Source: a virus
Length of the DNA stretch: 41,590 nucleotides
Direction: 5' to 3' (one strand)
Virus record (IMG/VR): IMGVR_UViG_3300043445_000063
Span: 1-41,590 of that record
Shown: piece by piece, positions 30,479 to 38,705 of the stretch
Layout: every line of letters starts with the position of its first letter
Position numbering within the stretch: position 1 is the stretch's first letter
Made by a program: the position numbers and the translations under genes
The notes under the pieces: model-generated
Seen by the model: the letters and a program-made list of their open reading frames with translations, nothing else
What the model was told of the DNA's origin: nothing
The model's database searches: none

Positions 30479-30847
30479 ATGGGACAGATGACACACGGTG
30501 TGCTGTACGGAGTGAAGCAGAACGCGCCGAAGAAGCTCGGCGACGACGGATGGTATGCGCTGACCGATGAACACGAGCCGGAGTCCGGGCCTACTGCGTC
30601 GGGCGTCCACGACGAGGACGGGAACGAATTCCTCGGCTTTTGGGTGGCCGTTGGCGCGTCGGGCAAACGCGACGTTCCGAGCCTCGAAGCGTCGTTCCGT
30701 CTCGACGACATCGGCGGGACGGATGCCTACGCGGAATCCCTCGCCGCCGCCAAAGCCGCGTGGCCTGCGTTCGTCAAGTGGGCGGAGACTCATGCCGTGA
30801 AGCTCCGCGAGCCCGCCCTGTGGATGGTCGAAACGGAAGTGGCTTAG
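30479..30847 (+). CDS. Small unknown protein
   Basis: A 122-residue protein starting MGQMTHGVLYGVKQNAPKKL with an AAGGAGG site just upstream. It has an acidic turn region and GFWVAVGASGKRDVPSLEAS, then a helix AYAESLAAAKAAWPAFVKWA. No family recognised. The 85-bp gap before it holds only the ribosome binding site and GC-rich sequence. Confidence 0.6.
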   Translation: MGQMTHGVLYGVKQNAPKKLGDDGWYALTDEHEPESGPTASGVHDEDGNEFLGFWVAVGASGKRDVPSLEASFRLDDIGGTDAYAESLAAAKAAWPAFVKWAETHAVKLREPALWMVETEVA

Positions 30848-30986
30848 GCCACCCCGCGGCCCGGAGTGACATCCGCGCCGTGGACCGGGCCAGTCGGGCC
30901 GCTGGTCGCTACAGCCCGGGGAGACACCGCGGCGGAGGATAGTCCCGAGCCGTGGGCCCTTGCTTGAGCTGATACGAGAGGACACC

Positions 30987-31898
30987 ATGGGCGAGAAGAC
31001 CGGTATCCAATGGACAGACCACACCTTCAATCCGTGGTGGGGCTGCGAGAAGGTCTCCCCCGCGTGCAAGCACTGCTACGCAGAGACGTTCTCGAAGCGC
31101 CTCGGGTTGCCACTCTGGGGAGGCGCCGACACGGCCCGTCGCATGGCCAGCGAGAAGACATGGAGCGAGCCCGCGCGCTGGAACCGAGTCGCGGAGAAGG
31201 CCGGAGAGCGCCGTCGCGTGTTCTGCGCGAGCATGGCTGATGTCTTCGAGGATCGGGACGATCTGCTCGTCGCCCGTGCGCGGCTGTTTCGGCTCGTGAC
31301 CGAGACCCCCGCACTCGATTGGATGTTGCTCACGAAGCGGCCCCACCTCGTGCGGCACATGGTGCCGGCGAGTTGGATGGCCAATGGCTTTCCAAAGAAC
31401 GTCTGGATGGGAACGACCGTGGAGGATCAAGGCGGCGCGGAAAAGCGCGTGGAGCACATGTTCGACTGGCCGTGCTCGGTGCTCTTCCTCTCGGTGGAGC
31501 CGATGTTGAGCCCCATCGACCTCACGAACATCGAGCCGTACTACGTGAAGCCCGAGCACACCGGAAAGCCCCGGAGCGAATTTGACCCCGAGATTCGCCT
31601 CGATGCCCTGCGGGGGCACATGAAGGGTCCGGACGACATGCTGGATCGTCACATCGACCTCGTCATCGTCGGCGGCGAGAGCGGCCCGAAGGCGCGCCCG
31701 TTCGATATCGACGCCGCCGCGCGCATCGTGGCCGATTGCCGCTCGGCCGGCGTCGCCGTCTTCACCAAGCAATTCGGCGAACGGTGGGCGCGAGACTCTG
31801 GCACGCATCACCTGAACGCCCACGGGGGCGACCCGCAGCACTGGCCCGCTGGCGACTGGCCGCGGGAGTTTCCGAAGGCACGAAAGGGAGAGGGCTGA
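30987..31898 (+). CDS. DUF5131 (phage Gp37/Gp68) radical-SAM-like protein
   Basis: A 303-residue protein of the Gp37/Gp68 family. Signature: TFNPWWGCEKVSPACKHCYA with Cys20, Cys27 and Cys30 (CxxxxxxCxxC), then a region rich in Trp/Arg, DWMLLTKRPHLVRHMVPASW, NVWMGTTVEDQGGAEKRVEH, IVGGESGPKARPF. The three Cys can hold a 4Fe-4S cluster as in radical-SAM enzymes, and the whole fold is TIM-barrel like. In phages its reaction is not known. The 139 bp upstream hold no gene. ATG at 30987 follows GAGAGGA. Confidence 0.85.
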   Translation: MGEKTGIQWTDHTFNPWWGCEKVSPACKHCYAETFSKRLGLPLWGGADTARRMASEKTWSEPARWNRVAEKAGERRRVFCASMADVFEDRDDLLVARARLFRLVTETPALDWMLLTKRPHLVRHMVPASWMANGFPKNVWMGTTVEDQGGAEKRVEHMFDWPCSVLFLSVEPMLSPIDLTNIEPYYVKPEHTGKPRSEFDPEIRLDALRGHMKGPDDMLDRHIDLVIVGGESGPKARPFDIDAAARIVADCRSAGVAVFTKQFGERWARDSGTHHLNAHGGDPQHWPAGDWPREFPKARKGEG

Positions 31899-31902
31899 CC
31901 CC

Positions 31903-32247
31903 ATGCCCGCCTATCTCGTCGCCGTGTACCGCTGCCCCAACCGAGCCAATGCCGAGCAGGTGAAGGCCAACTTCGACCCGGGTGACTTCAGCGTCGCCGA
32001 ATACGACACCGAGATCCACGACACGCCGCCCGTCGTGCTCGCGGGCTTGGTGCGGGGTGGGGAGATCCGGACGGAAGAGGAGTGGGAGAACTCCCTCGGT
32101 AACGCCGACGATGACACGCTCCACGTCGATTCCAACGGTCGCGTCCTGCGCAGCGACGAGGACTTCGACCGCGCCGTCGCTCGCGGCGCCCTGCCCATCA
32201 CCTGGTACACCTACCGAAGATCGCCCGATTGGAAGCCGGAGGAGTGA
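31903..32247 (+). CDS. Unknown protein with GALPITWY module
   Basis: A 114-residue protein: MPAYLVAVYRCPNRANAEQV, then EYDTEIHDTPPVVLAGLVRG, and a C-terminal DTLHVDSNGRVLRSDEDFDR followed by AVARGALPITWYTYRRSPDW. The last part is shared with the C-terminus of the 35418-36251 protein of the same operon (see findings). Function unknown. Confidence 0.65.
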   Translation: MPAYLVAVYRCPNRANAEQVKANFDPGDFSVAEYDTEIHDTPPVVLAGLVRGGEIRTEEEWENSLGNADDDTLHVDSNGRVLRSDEDFDRAVARGALPITWYTYRRSPDWKPEE

Positions 32248-32249
32248 AT

Positions 32250-32879
32250 ATGGCACGCTGGCACGTATTGCATGGCCCGCACAGCGAGCGGGAAGACGCC
32301 GAGCACACGGCCGAGATGATGTCCCTGGAAGGCTACGTCGGCCTGCGCGTGGTGAAGCTCCGTGACAAGCCGCAGCCCCACCCGCTGGTCACCCTCATGA
32401 TGGCCGCCGCGCACCACGAAGGCCGCGTCTATTCGCACATGGTGCAGCGGAGCGGGGCGTGGCTCCTCGCCAGCAACGGGCGGCACGTCGTCGGTGTAGA
32501 GTGCTCCGACGTGGGCCCGTCCGCGGCCGACGCCACGATCGCCGCGAAGCTGCGCGACCAAGTGCCCGACTTCGCCCCCGTCTACACGGCGCGCGTTCGC
32601 GATCTGCTCTCGCATACGCCGCTCGTCAACGTGGCGGGCGTCGTGGTGCCAGCGGAGAGCCTCCGCTTGTGCCTCGCCGTGCTGCCCGAGGGGGTGAAGT
32701 CTGTTGGAGTGATGCGTATGCCCGGAGACGGCTACAATCCGCAGACGATGACGCGCGTCCGCGACGTCTATCGCTTGGCGCTCAGCGCGCCGGGGTGGCG
32801 GGCCACGATTTCGCCGATGCTGACTGCCGAGAAGTGTCCGGCCGTGGCGCTTCGTGAGTGCAAGAAAGGGAAGGTGTGA
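32250..32879 (+). CDS. Unknown protein, faint sliding-clamp-like pattern
   Basis: A 209-residue protein with GGAGGAG before the ATG at 32250. The N-terminus MARWHVLHGPHSEREDAEHT is followed by alpha/beta sequence: WLLASNGRHVVGVECSDVGP, then VVVPAESLRLCLAVLPEGVK, SVGVMRMPGDGYN. The alternation 'asnG.hv.gVe....... v.VP...L...l..LP..v.sv.v' recalls a DNA sliding clamp, but it is only a visual resemblance. Function unknown. Confidence 0.5.
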   Translation: MARWHVLHGPHSEREDAEHTAEMMSLEGYVGLRVVKLRDKPQPHPLVTLMMAAAHHEGRVYSHMVQRSGAWLLASNGRHVVGVECSDVGPSAADATIAAKLRDQVPDFAPVYTARVRDLLSHTPLVNVAGVVVPAESLRLCLAVLPEGVKSVGVMRMPGDGYNPQTMTRVRDVYRLALSAPGWRATISPMLTAEKCPAVALRECKKGKV

Positions 32880-32881
32880 GA

Positions 32882-34495
32882 ATGGCACGCACGTACATCG
32901 CAGTCCCCGTTGACCCTGCTCACGCCGCCGAAGTGCTCGCCTCTACCCTGGACGCGCTCCGCTCGTGCCCCGACGAGGCCCGCGAGAAGGGCTACACCGG
33001 CCCGCCCCGCATACTCCGCCTCGCCGACCGTACGGGGCCGAGCCTGCGGTATCGGGTGGCCGCGACGGAGGAGTCGCTCGTCCGCGCACTGGGCGATATC
33101 GAACGACTGGAAGCCGCCAATGCCGACCGCCGCGCCAGCGTGACCGCGATGTTCCACGACGTGAGTAAGGCGGCGTTCGAGCGCATCATGGCCCTGGAGG
33201 CCGACATCCTCGACCACCGCACGCGCCTCGGCGACCTGGAGCGGGAGCCCGCGCCCGTCCGCCCCGAGCCGGGGAGCACGTCGTGGCAGCGGGTGAAGGC
33301 GATCCAGGCCATCGACGACGGGGAGCGCGGGGGCGTGCGGTGCTTCGGCTGCGACAGCGCGTCCGTCCCGACCACTGATTGCGTGCCAACGTACACCGCG
33401 AACGGCGAGGAGGACGGCCTACCGCTTTGCTCGCGCTGCGCCGAGGAGTCGTGGCCCCCGTCGCGCGTCGCGGCAACGCTGGCCGCTCGGCAGAGTGACC
33501 CGACCGCCCATGCAGCGCCGCCCCCATCAGCCATCCCGGGGAGCGTGGCAGAGGACCTGGACCGGCTCGCCAAGGTGGCAGAGCCGACGGATCGCGACCT
33601 CGACGACCGGTTCAATGATGCGCACGCGATTGGCGCAAACGCCGTCCGCGCCATCTACAGCTTCGGGCGCGGCCTGGGTCGACACGAGCGGGATGTCCTG
33701 CTCGCCCGCGCAGAGAGGGCGGAGCGGGAGCTGGCCATCGCGCGGCGTCACGCGATCGGTGCGTACAACGATGCTGCGAGCCGCGACGCAGAGTTGGAGG
33801 CCGCGGAAAAGCTGCTCCCGGCGCAATTCCGGCGCGAGCCCGCGTTGCTGCATGAGGGGATCGGGCCGCTCGTCGCCGACTGGCAGAAGCGGGGCGAGGA
33901 GCTGGATGCCCTGCGCAAAGAGCTGGCCATCGTGCGCTGGCAGAACGAGGGGCTACGCATCGGGGAGGCCCGCACCACGCCCGAGGAGCCCCCCGCCCCC
34001 GAGGCGCCTCGCGACCCGCTCATCGACCCGCGGCCGGGCGACTGGTTCGTGGACAATAAGGGCACCGTCAGCACGATCGGCGAGCGGAGCGATGGGCGGA
34101 TAACGTACGCGTCGTCGAGGGACGCGCATCCGCGCTTTCACGACCTGACCGGTTGGGCCCGCATGGTGGAGGTCTATGGCATGCGCCCCATGACCACCGC
34201 CGAGGTCCAGGCCTTCAAGCGCGACGGCACGCGTCCGGGAGCACCGACGCCCACCGCCCCCGAGCCCATCGTCCACGTGCCCACCGAGTCCGCCGGGGCC
34301 GATGGCGCACGGCTCCAGAGCGAGGCGGAGATGGCCGCGGAGTTGCTGGAGGCGGGGTGGTACGTGCTGCGCGAGGCGGTCATGGCGGGATACCTTCCGC
34401 GCCCCGAGCGCTGGACGAACGCGACCGGAACGATCGCGCCGAAGCCACTTCGCGACGCCCACGCCGCCATGCGCGCGGCGAAGGGGGCGCGGTGA
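32882..34495 (+). CDS. Large coiled-coil protein with zinc motif, unknown
   Basis: A 537-residue protein. N-terminal 60 residues are alpha/beta (TYIAVPVDPAHAAEVLASTL); residues 80-130 and 250-340 are long coiled coils (LVRALGDIERLEAANADRRA, ERAERELAIARRHAIG); between them lies a Cys zone VRCFGCDSASVPTTDC and LCSRCAEESW that could bind zinc. A Pro-rich region and an alpha/beta C-terminus with LEAGWYVLREAVMAGYLPRP follow. GGAAGG precedes the ATG at 32882. Not assigned to any family. Confidence 0.62.
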   Translation: MARTYIAVPVDPAHAAEVLASTLDALRSCPDEAREKGYTGPPRILRLADRTGPSLRYRVAATEESLVRALGDIERLEAANADRRASVTAMFHDVSKAAFERIMALEADILDHRTRLGDLEREPAPVRPEPGSTSWQRVKAIQAIDDGERGGVRCFGCDSASVPTTDCVPTYTANGEEDGLPLCSRCAEESWPPSRVAATLAARQSDPTAHAAPPPSAIPGSVAEDLDRLAKVAEPTDRDLDDRFNDAHAIGANAVRAIYSFGRGLGRHERDVLLARAERAERELAIARRHAIGAYNDAASRDAELEAAEKLLPAQFRREPALLHEGIGPLVADWQKRGEELDALRKELAIVRWQNEGLRIGEARTTPEEPPAPEAPRDPLIDPRPGDWFVDNKGTVSTIGERSDGRITYASSRDAHPRFHDLTGWARMVEVYGMRPMTTAEVQAFKRDGTRPGAPTPTAPEPIVHVPTESAGADGARLQSEAEMAAELLEAGWYVLREAVMAGYLPRPERWTNATGTIAPKPLRDAHAAMRAAKGAR

Positions 34496-34872
34496 AGCCC
34501 GCGGCGCGCGAGCAAGCGGCGACGTTGGCGCTGCGTGACTTTCAGCGCGGAGTCAAGGCCGCTGCCGAGATTGCCGGACAGCACAACCGCAGATCCTCGC
34601 ACAAGTATCGGCTGGACGACTGCATCCTCTGCAAATTCAACGTCACGAAGCGCGACAAGCCACGGCTCAACAACCACCGACTGGACGAGTGGACGCGCGG
34701 CTACGCGGTCGCTGTCGCCGAAATGAATCGGATGCTGGACAACCCGACGTCCGCGAATGAACTGCTGCGGGCCGCGGGGATCACGCACTCGATGCTGCGC
34801 AGCCTTGGCCTGGATGAGTATGACATGGCAGAACTTGCCAAGTGTCTGCCGAAGCGTCGAGGCGCGAAGTGA
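34492..34872 (+). CDS. Small protein, unknown
   Basis: A 126-residue basic protein (KPAAREQAATLALRDFQRGV, KYRLDDCILCKFNVTKRDKP, LNNHRLDEWTRGYAVAVAEM). GTG start at 34492 overlapping as GTGA. The CxxC in the middle is isolated. No family recognised. Confidence 0.58.
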   Translation: MKPAAREQAATLALRDFQRGVKAAAEIAGQHNRRSSHKYRLDDCILCKFNVTKRDKPRLNNHRLDEWTRGYAVAVAEMNRMLDNPTSANELLRAAGITHSMLRSLGLDEYDMAELAKCLPKRRGAK

Positions 34873-35129
34873 AGCTCGGCGCATCGGCCACGAGCCGGGG
34901 TGTCACGGCGCGGTGGGAGTACGACAGCGCGGCCCGCGCGCAGCTCGTCAAACTTGGCGACACCGAGGACGACAACACGCTGGGTAGCGTCTTCCTGTAC
35001 GGTCCGCGCGCGTGGGGAGTGTACAATTCGTTAAAGGGAGGACACTTGCCGCCACCGTTTCGCCACCGCTACCAGGCCAAACGAGCTGTCGAGGCCGCGG
35101 TGTCACAGGCATTGAGAGAGGCGGAGTAG
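34869..35129 (+). CDS. Small protein, unknown
   Basis: An 86-residue protein (KLGASATSRGVTARWEYDSA, DDNTLGSVFLYGPRAWGVYN) with GTG start at 34869 in a GTGA overlap. An upstream in-frame ATG at 34842 lies inside the previous gene and is less likely. Function unknown. Confidence 0.58.
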   Translation: MKLGASATSRGVTARWEYDSAARAQLVKLGDTEDDNTLGSVFLYGPRAWGVYNSLKGGHLPPPFRHRYQAKRAVEAAVSQALREAE

Positions 35130-35130
35130 A

Positions 35131-35421
35131 ATGAGCACCATGAGCGACCGAGACGTGATTGCGTGGGCGCGGCAGTACGGCGCGCTCTCCGCCATGATGG
35201 GAGACGACGACGGCGGCAAACTCCGCCGCCTCGCCGACCTCGCCGAGAAGGGCGCGGAGGACTGGCAGCCTATCGCGACGGCGCCGGATGGCGACGTGCT
35301 GCTGTGTCGCGGGGCCGCGGTGGGAGTCGGGCACGTGGCCGGCAACAATGTCGCATGGCAGTTGCCCGGGACGCCCACCCACTGGCGCCCTCTGCCCGCG
35401 CTGCCGGGAGGTGAGCGGTGA
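35131..35421 (+). CDS. DUF551-like phage protein
   Basis: A 96-residue protein ending in EDWQPIATAPDGDVLLCRGA, GVGHVAGNNVAWQLPGTPTH and WRPLPALPGGER. The W-pi..P...-...VTHW-plP ending is the DUF551 signature, small proteins frequent in phage early regions and of unknown function. Start ATG at 35131, or the second ATG at 35140. Confidence 0.75.
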   Translation: MSTMSDRDVIAWARQYGALSAMMGDDDGGKLRRLADLAEKGAEDWQPIATAPDGDVLLCRGAAVGVGHVAGNNVAWQLPGTPTHWRPLPALPGGER

Positions 35422-36251
35422 GCGAGCCCATGAGCCCCGAAGAACTGCGATCGTGCCGGGAGCGGGCGGAGGCCGCGACGGGGCTGTCTCCGTCCGACGT
35501 CCGCGGCGGATCCTTCACCTGGGACGGTGACGATTCGCTCCTCGACGACATCGTCGCAACGGCCGACGCGCTCGCCGCTCTCCGCACCGACGTCCCCCGC
35601 CTGCTCGCCACCATCGCGGCGAGAGACGAGGAGATCCGCCGAATCGCCGAGGTATTCGGCCGCATGCACGAAGCCGACGGACATGCGCCGTTCCCGGCGT
35701 CCACAGACGAGTTGGTGCGCCGCGCCGAGACGCTGACGCGCGCCGAGGAGGAACGGAGCGACGCCCGCGCTGCCCTCTCCGAACATCGCCACGCCGCCCT
35801 CTTCGCCGCTGGCGTGCGCGGCGGCCCCGGTGCGTGGCGCTGGGCCTCCGACCAGACTGGCACCATCCTGGACGACGTGGCCGCGTGGGAGCGGCTGCTG
35901 GGGGAGATGCGGGAGCGGTTGGGTCGGCATGCCATGGCCGGCTACAGCGAGGGAGGGAAGGCCTTCGCCGACCGTGATTGGTGGGGTCTTGCGCCTGACG
36001 CGCTCTGCTTTGCCGCAGATGGCAAGGTGTGCCGGAATTACTCGCAATTCAAGAAGGCGCGAGCGCGCGGCGCACTGCCGATCACCTGGTACTACTACGA
36101 GGACGCCAAGGCTGTAGAGGCTCAAGCCGAGCGTGGCGGAAGACCCGGGCCGGCTCGCGATGGTGGTGCCGGGACCGACGGACGCGGGGAGTCGCCGGGC
36201 ATGAAAGAGCAGGCGTATCTCGCGCGCCGAGCAGGAGGACACGAGGAATGA
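35418..36251 (+). CDS. Unknown protein with coiled coil and GALPITWY module
   Basis: A 277-residue protein. Residues 40-130 are helical and coiled-coil like (LAALRTDVPRLLATIAARDE, EIRRIAEVFGRMHEADGHAP). The C-terminal part has WWGLAPDALCFAADGKVCRN and ARARGALPITWYYYEDAK, which is the same module as in the 31903-32247 protein. GTG start at 35418 (GTGA overlap). Function unknown. Confidence 0.65.
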   Translation: MSEPMSPEELRSCRERAEAATGLSPSDVRGGSFTWDGDDSLLDDIVATADALAALRTDVPRLLATIAARDEEIRRIAEVFGRMHEADGHAPFPASTDELVRRAETLTRAEEERSDARAALSEHRHAALFAAGVRGGPGAWRWASDQTGTILDDVAAWERLLGEMRERLGRHAMAGYSEGGKAFADRDWWGLAPDALCFAADGKVCRNYSQFKKARARGALPITWYYYEDAKAVEAQAERGGRPGPARDGGAGTDGRGESPGMKEQAYLARRAGGHEE

Positions 36252-36289
36252 GCGCCACGACCCCACGCGCGCCGCGACCTCGGCGGTAA
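36248..36289 (+). CDS. Tiny 13-residue ORF at the operon end
   Basis: ATG at 36248 in an ATGA overlap with the previous stop, 13 residues (MSATTPRAPRPRR) and TAA. It may be a remnant or a leader-size peptide; its only support is the coupling junction. Confidence 0.25.
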   Translation: MSATTPRAPRPRR

Positions 36290-36300
36290 AAGGGCGCGCG
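36266..36300. terminator. Bidirectional terminator-like stem between convergent operons
   Basis: CGCGCGCC (36266-36273) pairs with GGCGCGCG (36293-36300), an 8-bp GC stem with a 19-nt loop, directly followed by the AT-rich AATTATT. It lies between the right end of the plus operon and the end of the leftward lysis genes. No true U-run, so termination efficiency is uncertain. Confidence 0.5.
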
Positions 36301-36313
36301 AATTATTCCAAAG

Positions 36314-37507
36314 CTATGCGGACCGCACCGCCACGTCGATCAGCCGGTCCAGCGGGAACCCGGGCCCTGGGTCCCAGTGCGTCGAGCGCTTGAACGCCCT
36401 CGAGACCGCCGCGTGCGTCGTCACCCCGGAGCGCCCCGCGAGCACGTCCTCGGTCGTCAGCATCTCGACGGGTAGCCCGTGCCGCCTGCAGATCTCCCCG
36501 ACGAGCGCGCCCGCCCGCTCCACCATGGCCCGCGCGTCGGACTCGCCCCACCGCGCCGCCGTCCACCCGGCCCGGCCGACCATCTCGACCTGGATCCCGT
36601 CGTTGTTCGCCCCGGGCGCCGCCCAGGCCGTGTCTTGTTCGTGGACGCCTTGCACCACCTCGCCCGCGTCGACGACGTAGTGCGCGCTCGCCTCGGGGGA
36701 CTGCGGCCCGGCGAACCAGCTCGCCACCGCGCGCGCCGCGCCCGTGCGCAAGTCGCCCTCCGTGGTGTGGAGCACGACGAGCCGCACCGCCGCCGAGCGC
36801 CCGGGGTGGTAGCGCCGCGCCCCGATGAAGGGCACGGCAGGAGGCGCGGGGATCGTGTCGGCCGCGGGGCCCGGCGCCACGTCGACGGCTTCGAGCTCGG
36901 CGACGCCGGGTTGCCGCAGGATGGTGAGCCCCCTCGAGCGAAGCACGTCGTGGAGGTCCGCGGGGGCGCCGTCCACCAGGCACGCGCGCGCCACGGGCCG
37001 GAAGATCTGGGAGTAGTCGACGTGCTGCGCGTTGTGCCGATGGCCGAGCGTCTGCCAGATCCGCCCGTTCGGCGCTCCCGTGGAGGGCCATCCGTAGTTG
37101 GCCGCCACCGAGGGAGAGAGCCGCGACGAGAGCACCCACTCTTTCCCAACCGTGGAGGCGAGGCCCGCCCGGCCCGCGATCTGCGCGCCGACCGCCGCCG
37201 AGTGCCGCTCCATCGCCGCCGCGCTCGCCATCTCCGGCCCGGGGGCCTGGATGCACGGCCGGATCCGCACCGCCGCCGCCGCGTGGATCGTGTCAACGAT
37301 CTCCGGGGTGGGCAAGCTGCAGCCGAGGAGGTCCGCGAGCTGCTGCGCCGTCGTCGCCGTGACGCACTGCCGCACTCCGCCGATGCTCAGCGCGTCCTCG
37401 CCGACGTGGAGCACGACGCGGCCCCACGGCACGCGCGCCCAGCGGATCGGGCAATGCTCGCCCGAGCGAACGCGGGCCACGATGGCGGCTTGGTCGATGG
37501 CGGTCAC
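36314..37507 (-). CDS. Endolysin: conserved N-terminal domain fused to Amidase_2
   Basis: A 397-residue cell-wall hydrolase. Residues ~238-395 are N-acetylmuramoyl-L-alanine amidase (Amidase_2/PGRP fold): VRLVVLHTTEG with zinc ligand His247, SAHYVVDAGEVVQGV, GIQVEMVG, VTTHAAVS with His365 and HWDPGPGFP with Asp379, which agree with the His/His/Asp zinc set of AmiD-type enzymes. The N-terminal 180 residues hold CSLPTPEIVDTIHAAA, ANYGWPSTG and HVDYSQIFRPV, the pattern of a conserved domain found as a stand-alone protein in bacteria ('YGWh...H...YvDYShg.R'), whose function I do not know. No signal peptide, so a holin or pinholin is needed. GTG start (GTGA overlap). Confidence 0.85.
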   Translation of the reverse strand: MTAIDQAAIVARVRSGEHCPIRWARVPWGRVVLHVGEDALSIGGVRQCVTATTAQQLADLLGCSLPTPEIVDTIHAAAAVRIRPCIQAPGPEMASAAAMERHSAAVGAQIAGRAGLASTVGKEWVLSSRLSPSVAANYGWPSTGAPNGRIWQTLGHRHNAQHVDYSQIFRPVARACLVDGAPADLHDVLRSRGLTILRQPGVAELEAVDVAPGPAADTIPAPPAVPFIGARRYHPGRSAAVRLVVLHTTEGDLRTGAARAVASWFAGPQSPEASAHYVVDAGEVVQGVHEQDTAWAAPGANNDGIQVEMVGRAGWTAARWGESDARAMVERAGALVGEICRRHGLPVEMLTTEDVLAGRSGVTTHAAVSRAFKRSTHWDPGPGFPLDRLIDVAVRSA

Positions 37508-37779
37508 GGCTCACCTGCCAGCGCCGCCGCGACCGCAGCATCCAGGGCACGCTCCAGGGCCTCGGCGGGCGCCGCGTGGGGGAGCGGCTTGGACCGGTCG
37601 TCCACGCCCGCGAGGGCAGCACACGGGGCGCAGTAGTCCCCCGGGGCGTCGTACGGCTCCAGCGTCGCGCGGGCCTCGCCGCACCGCGCGCACCGGGGCA
37701 ACGCCGCGAGCAGAGCCCGCGCCGCCTCCGCCACGGTCGCGAGGCGCGCCACGCGGGCCTCGAGCAGCTCGGGGGCCAT
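37504..37779 (-). CDS. Small zinc-ribbon protein in the lysis operon
   Basis: A 91-residue protein. LLAALPRCARCGEARATLEP and DYCAPCAALAGVD hold a CxxC...CxxC zinc ribbon; helices flank it. The ATG at 37779 shares a base with the previous stop (TGATG). Function unknown. Confidence 0.6.
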   Translation of the reverse strand: MAPELLEARVARLATVAEAARALLAALPRCARCGEARATLEPYDAPGDYCAPCAALAGVDDRSKPLPHAAPAEALERALDAAVAAALAGEP

Positions 37780-38048
37780 CACGGCTCGCTCCCATCCGCA
37801 GCCTTCGCCGCCGCGTCACGCTCCACCGCGTCGTAGAGCTCCTCGGCCTCCGCCGCCGCAATGGCCGCCAGTCGCGCCGCTTCGAGCTGAGCCGCCACGC
37901 GCGCGGCTTCTTGCTCTGCCAGGCGGAGCCGGTAGACCGCCTTCGCCCGCGCCGCCGCGATGCGGGTCCGCTCGTCGCGTGCGAGGTAGCGGTCCACGGC
38001 AGTCGAGATGCCTTCGACAATCTCGCCGATGGAGGGGATCCAGCTCAT
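37779..38048 (-). CDS. Coiled-coil protein in the lysis operon
   Basis: An 89-residue protein beginning MSWIPSIGEIVEGISTAVDR and continuing as one long Ala/Glu/Arg helix (RLRLAEQEAARVAAQLEAAR). Its position suggests a spanin-like or holin accessory, but there is no membrane segment, so the role is open. ATGA overlap with its upstream neighbour. Confidence 0.55.
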   Translation of the reverse strand: MSWIPSIGEIVEGISTAVDRYLARDERTRIAAARAKAVYRLRLAEQEAARVAAQLEAARLAAIAAAEAEELYDAVERDAAAKAADGSEP

Positions 38049-38206
38049 TTCGCACCGCCAGTCAGCAGCGCATAGGCGTCACGCGTGAGCCGATAGGCCC
38101 CACCGCCGCCCGGGGCGCGCCACGAGCGGGCCGCAACGTTGCCTCCGGGACATGCGCTCTCCCATCCGGCATCCAGCAGCGCGCGCTCCATGTCCGCGGC
38201 CGTCAC
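38045..38206 (-). CDS. Small unknown protein
   Basis: A 53-residue protein (MTAADMERALLDAGWESACP, GNVAARSWRAPGGGGAYRLT). GTG start at 38206 in a GTGA overlap with the lipoprotein gene. No family recognised; the pattern of a helix then beta turn suggests a small folded domain. Confidence 0.5.
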   Translation of the reverse strand: MTAADMERALLDAGWESACPGGNVAARSWRAPGGGGAYRLTRDAYALLTGGAK

Positions 38207-38433
38207 GGCGCACCGCCATCGGTGAGACACGCAGCGTCTGCCGCGAGCAGTTTCTCCGGCGTGTCGGCCCCGGCGTAGAGAACCTCGCACTGGTCCGCGA
38301 GGGCGCTCCCGCACCCGGAGAGCAGCGAGACGGCCAGCAGCGCGCCCATGATCGCCGCGAGCACCACCACGACGCCCAGCGCCGCGCTTGCTGCCCTACT
38401 GCCCCGGTCGTCCCTTACCTCGAAGTCGTCCAT
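38203..38433 (-). CDS. Small lipoprotein-like protein (possible outer-membrane spanin subunit)
   Basis: A 76-residue protein with a charged N-terminus, a hydrophobic stretch at about 18-38 and the lipobox LLSGC with Cys41, followed by a short exported part with two more Cys (DQCEVL, AACLTD). Outer-membrane spanin subunits (Rz1-type) are small lipoproteins next to the endolysin, so this is a fair candidate, though it lacks the usual Pro-rich region. GGAGG stands before the ATG at 38433. It supports a Gram-negative host. Confidence 0.6.
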   Translation of the reverse strand: MDDFEVRDDRGSRAASAALGVVVVLAAIMGALLAVSLLSGCGSALADQCEVLYAGADTPEKLLAADAACLTDGGAP

Positions 38434-38516
38434 CTCTCGGCCTCCTGACTGCTGCTTACCACACCAGCGACACCCACCCTTTGCGGCGCCCTTGCGCGGC
38501 GTGGTAGGGTGGCGAC

Positions 38517-38705
38517 ATGCCCAGCGACCCGCCCCCCGACCGCATCCTCATTGGTATCCCCGGCTCCGCCCCCGTCGAGGCGCGCCGCGTGGCCAAGCTA
38601 CACCTCACCCTCGACGCCGGCACCCCGAGCGGCGACGCCGACGCGCTCGCCGCCGAGCTTCAAGAGCTGCTCCAGTGCGAGGTGTCCGTCACGGTCGCCC
38701 CGTGA
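38517..38705 (+). CDS. Small unknown protein
   Basis: A 62-residue protein (MPSDPPPDRILIGIPGSAPV, AKLHLTLDAGTPSGDADALA) with an alpha/beta pattern. It is transcribed away from the lysis operon and ends in a GTGA overlap with the next gene. No family recognised. Confidence 0.55.
   Translation: MPSDPPPDRILIGIPGSAPVEARRVAKLHLTLDAGTPSGDADALAAELQELLQCEVSVTVAP

Noticed and set aside
32250-32879. DNA sliding clamp
   Set aside because: The resemblance is by eye only (short alternation of Val/Pro/Leu); length is about half that of a bacterial clamp. Kept as unknown protein.
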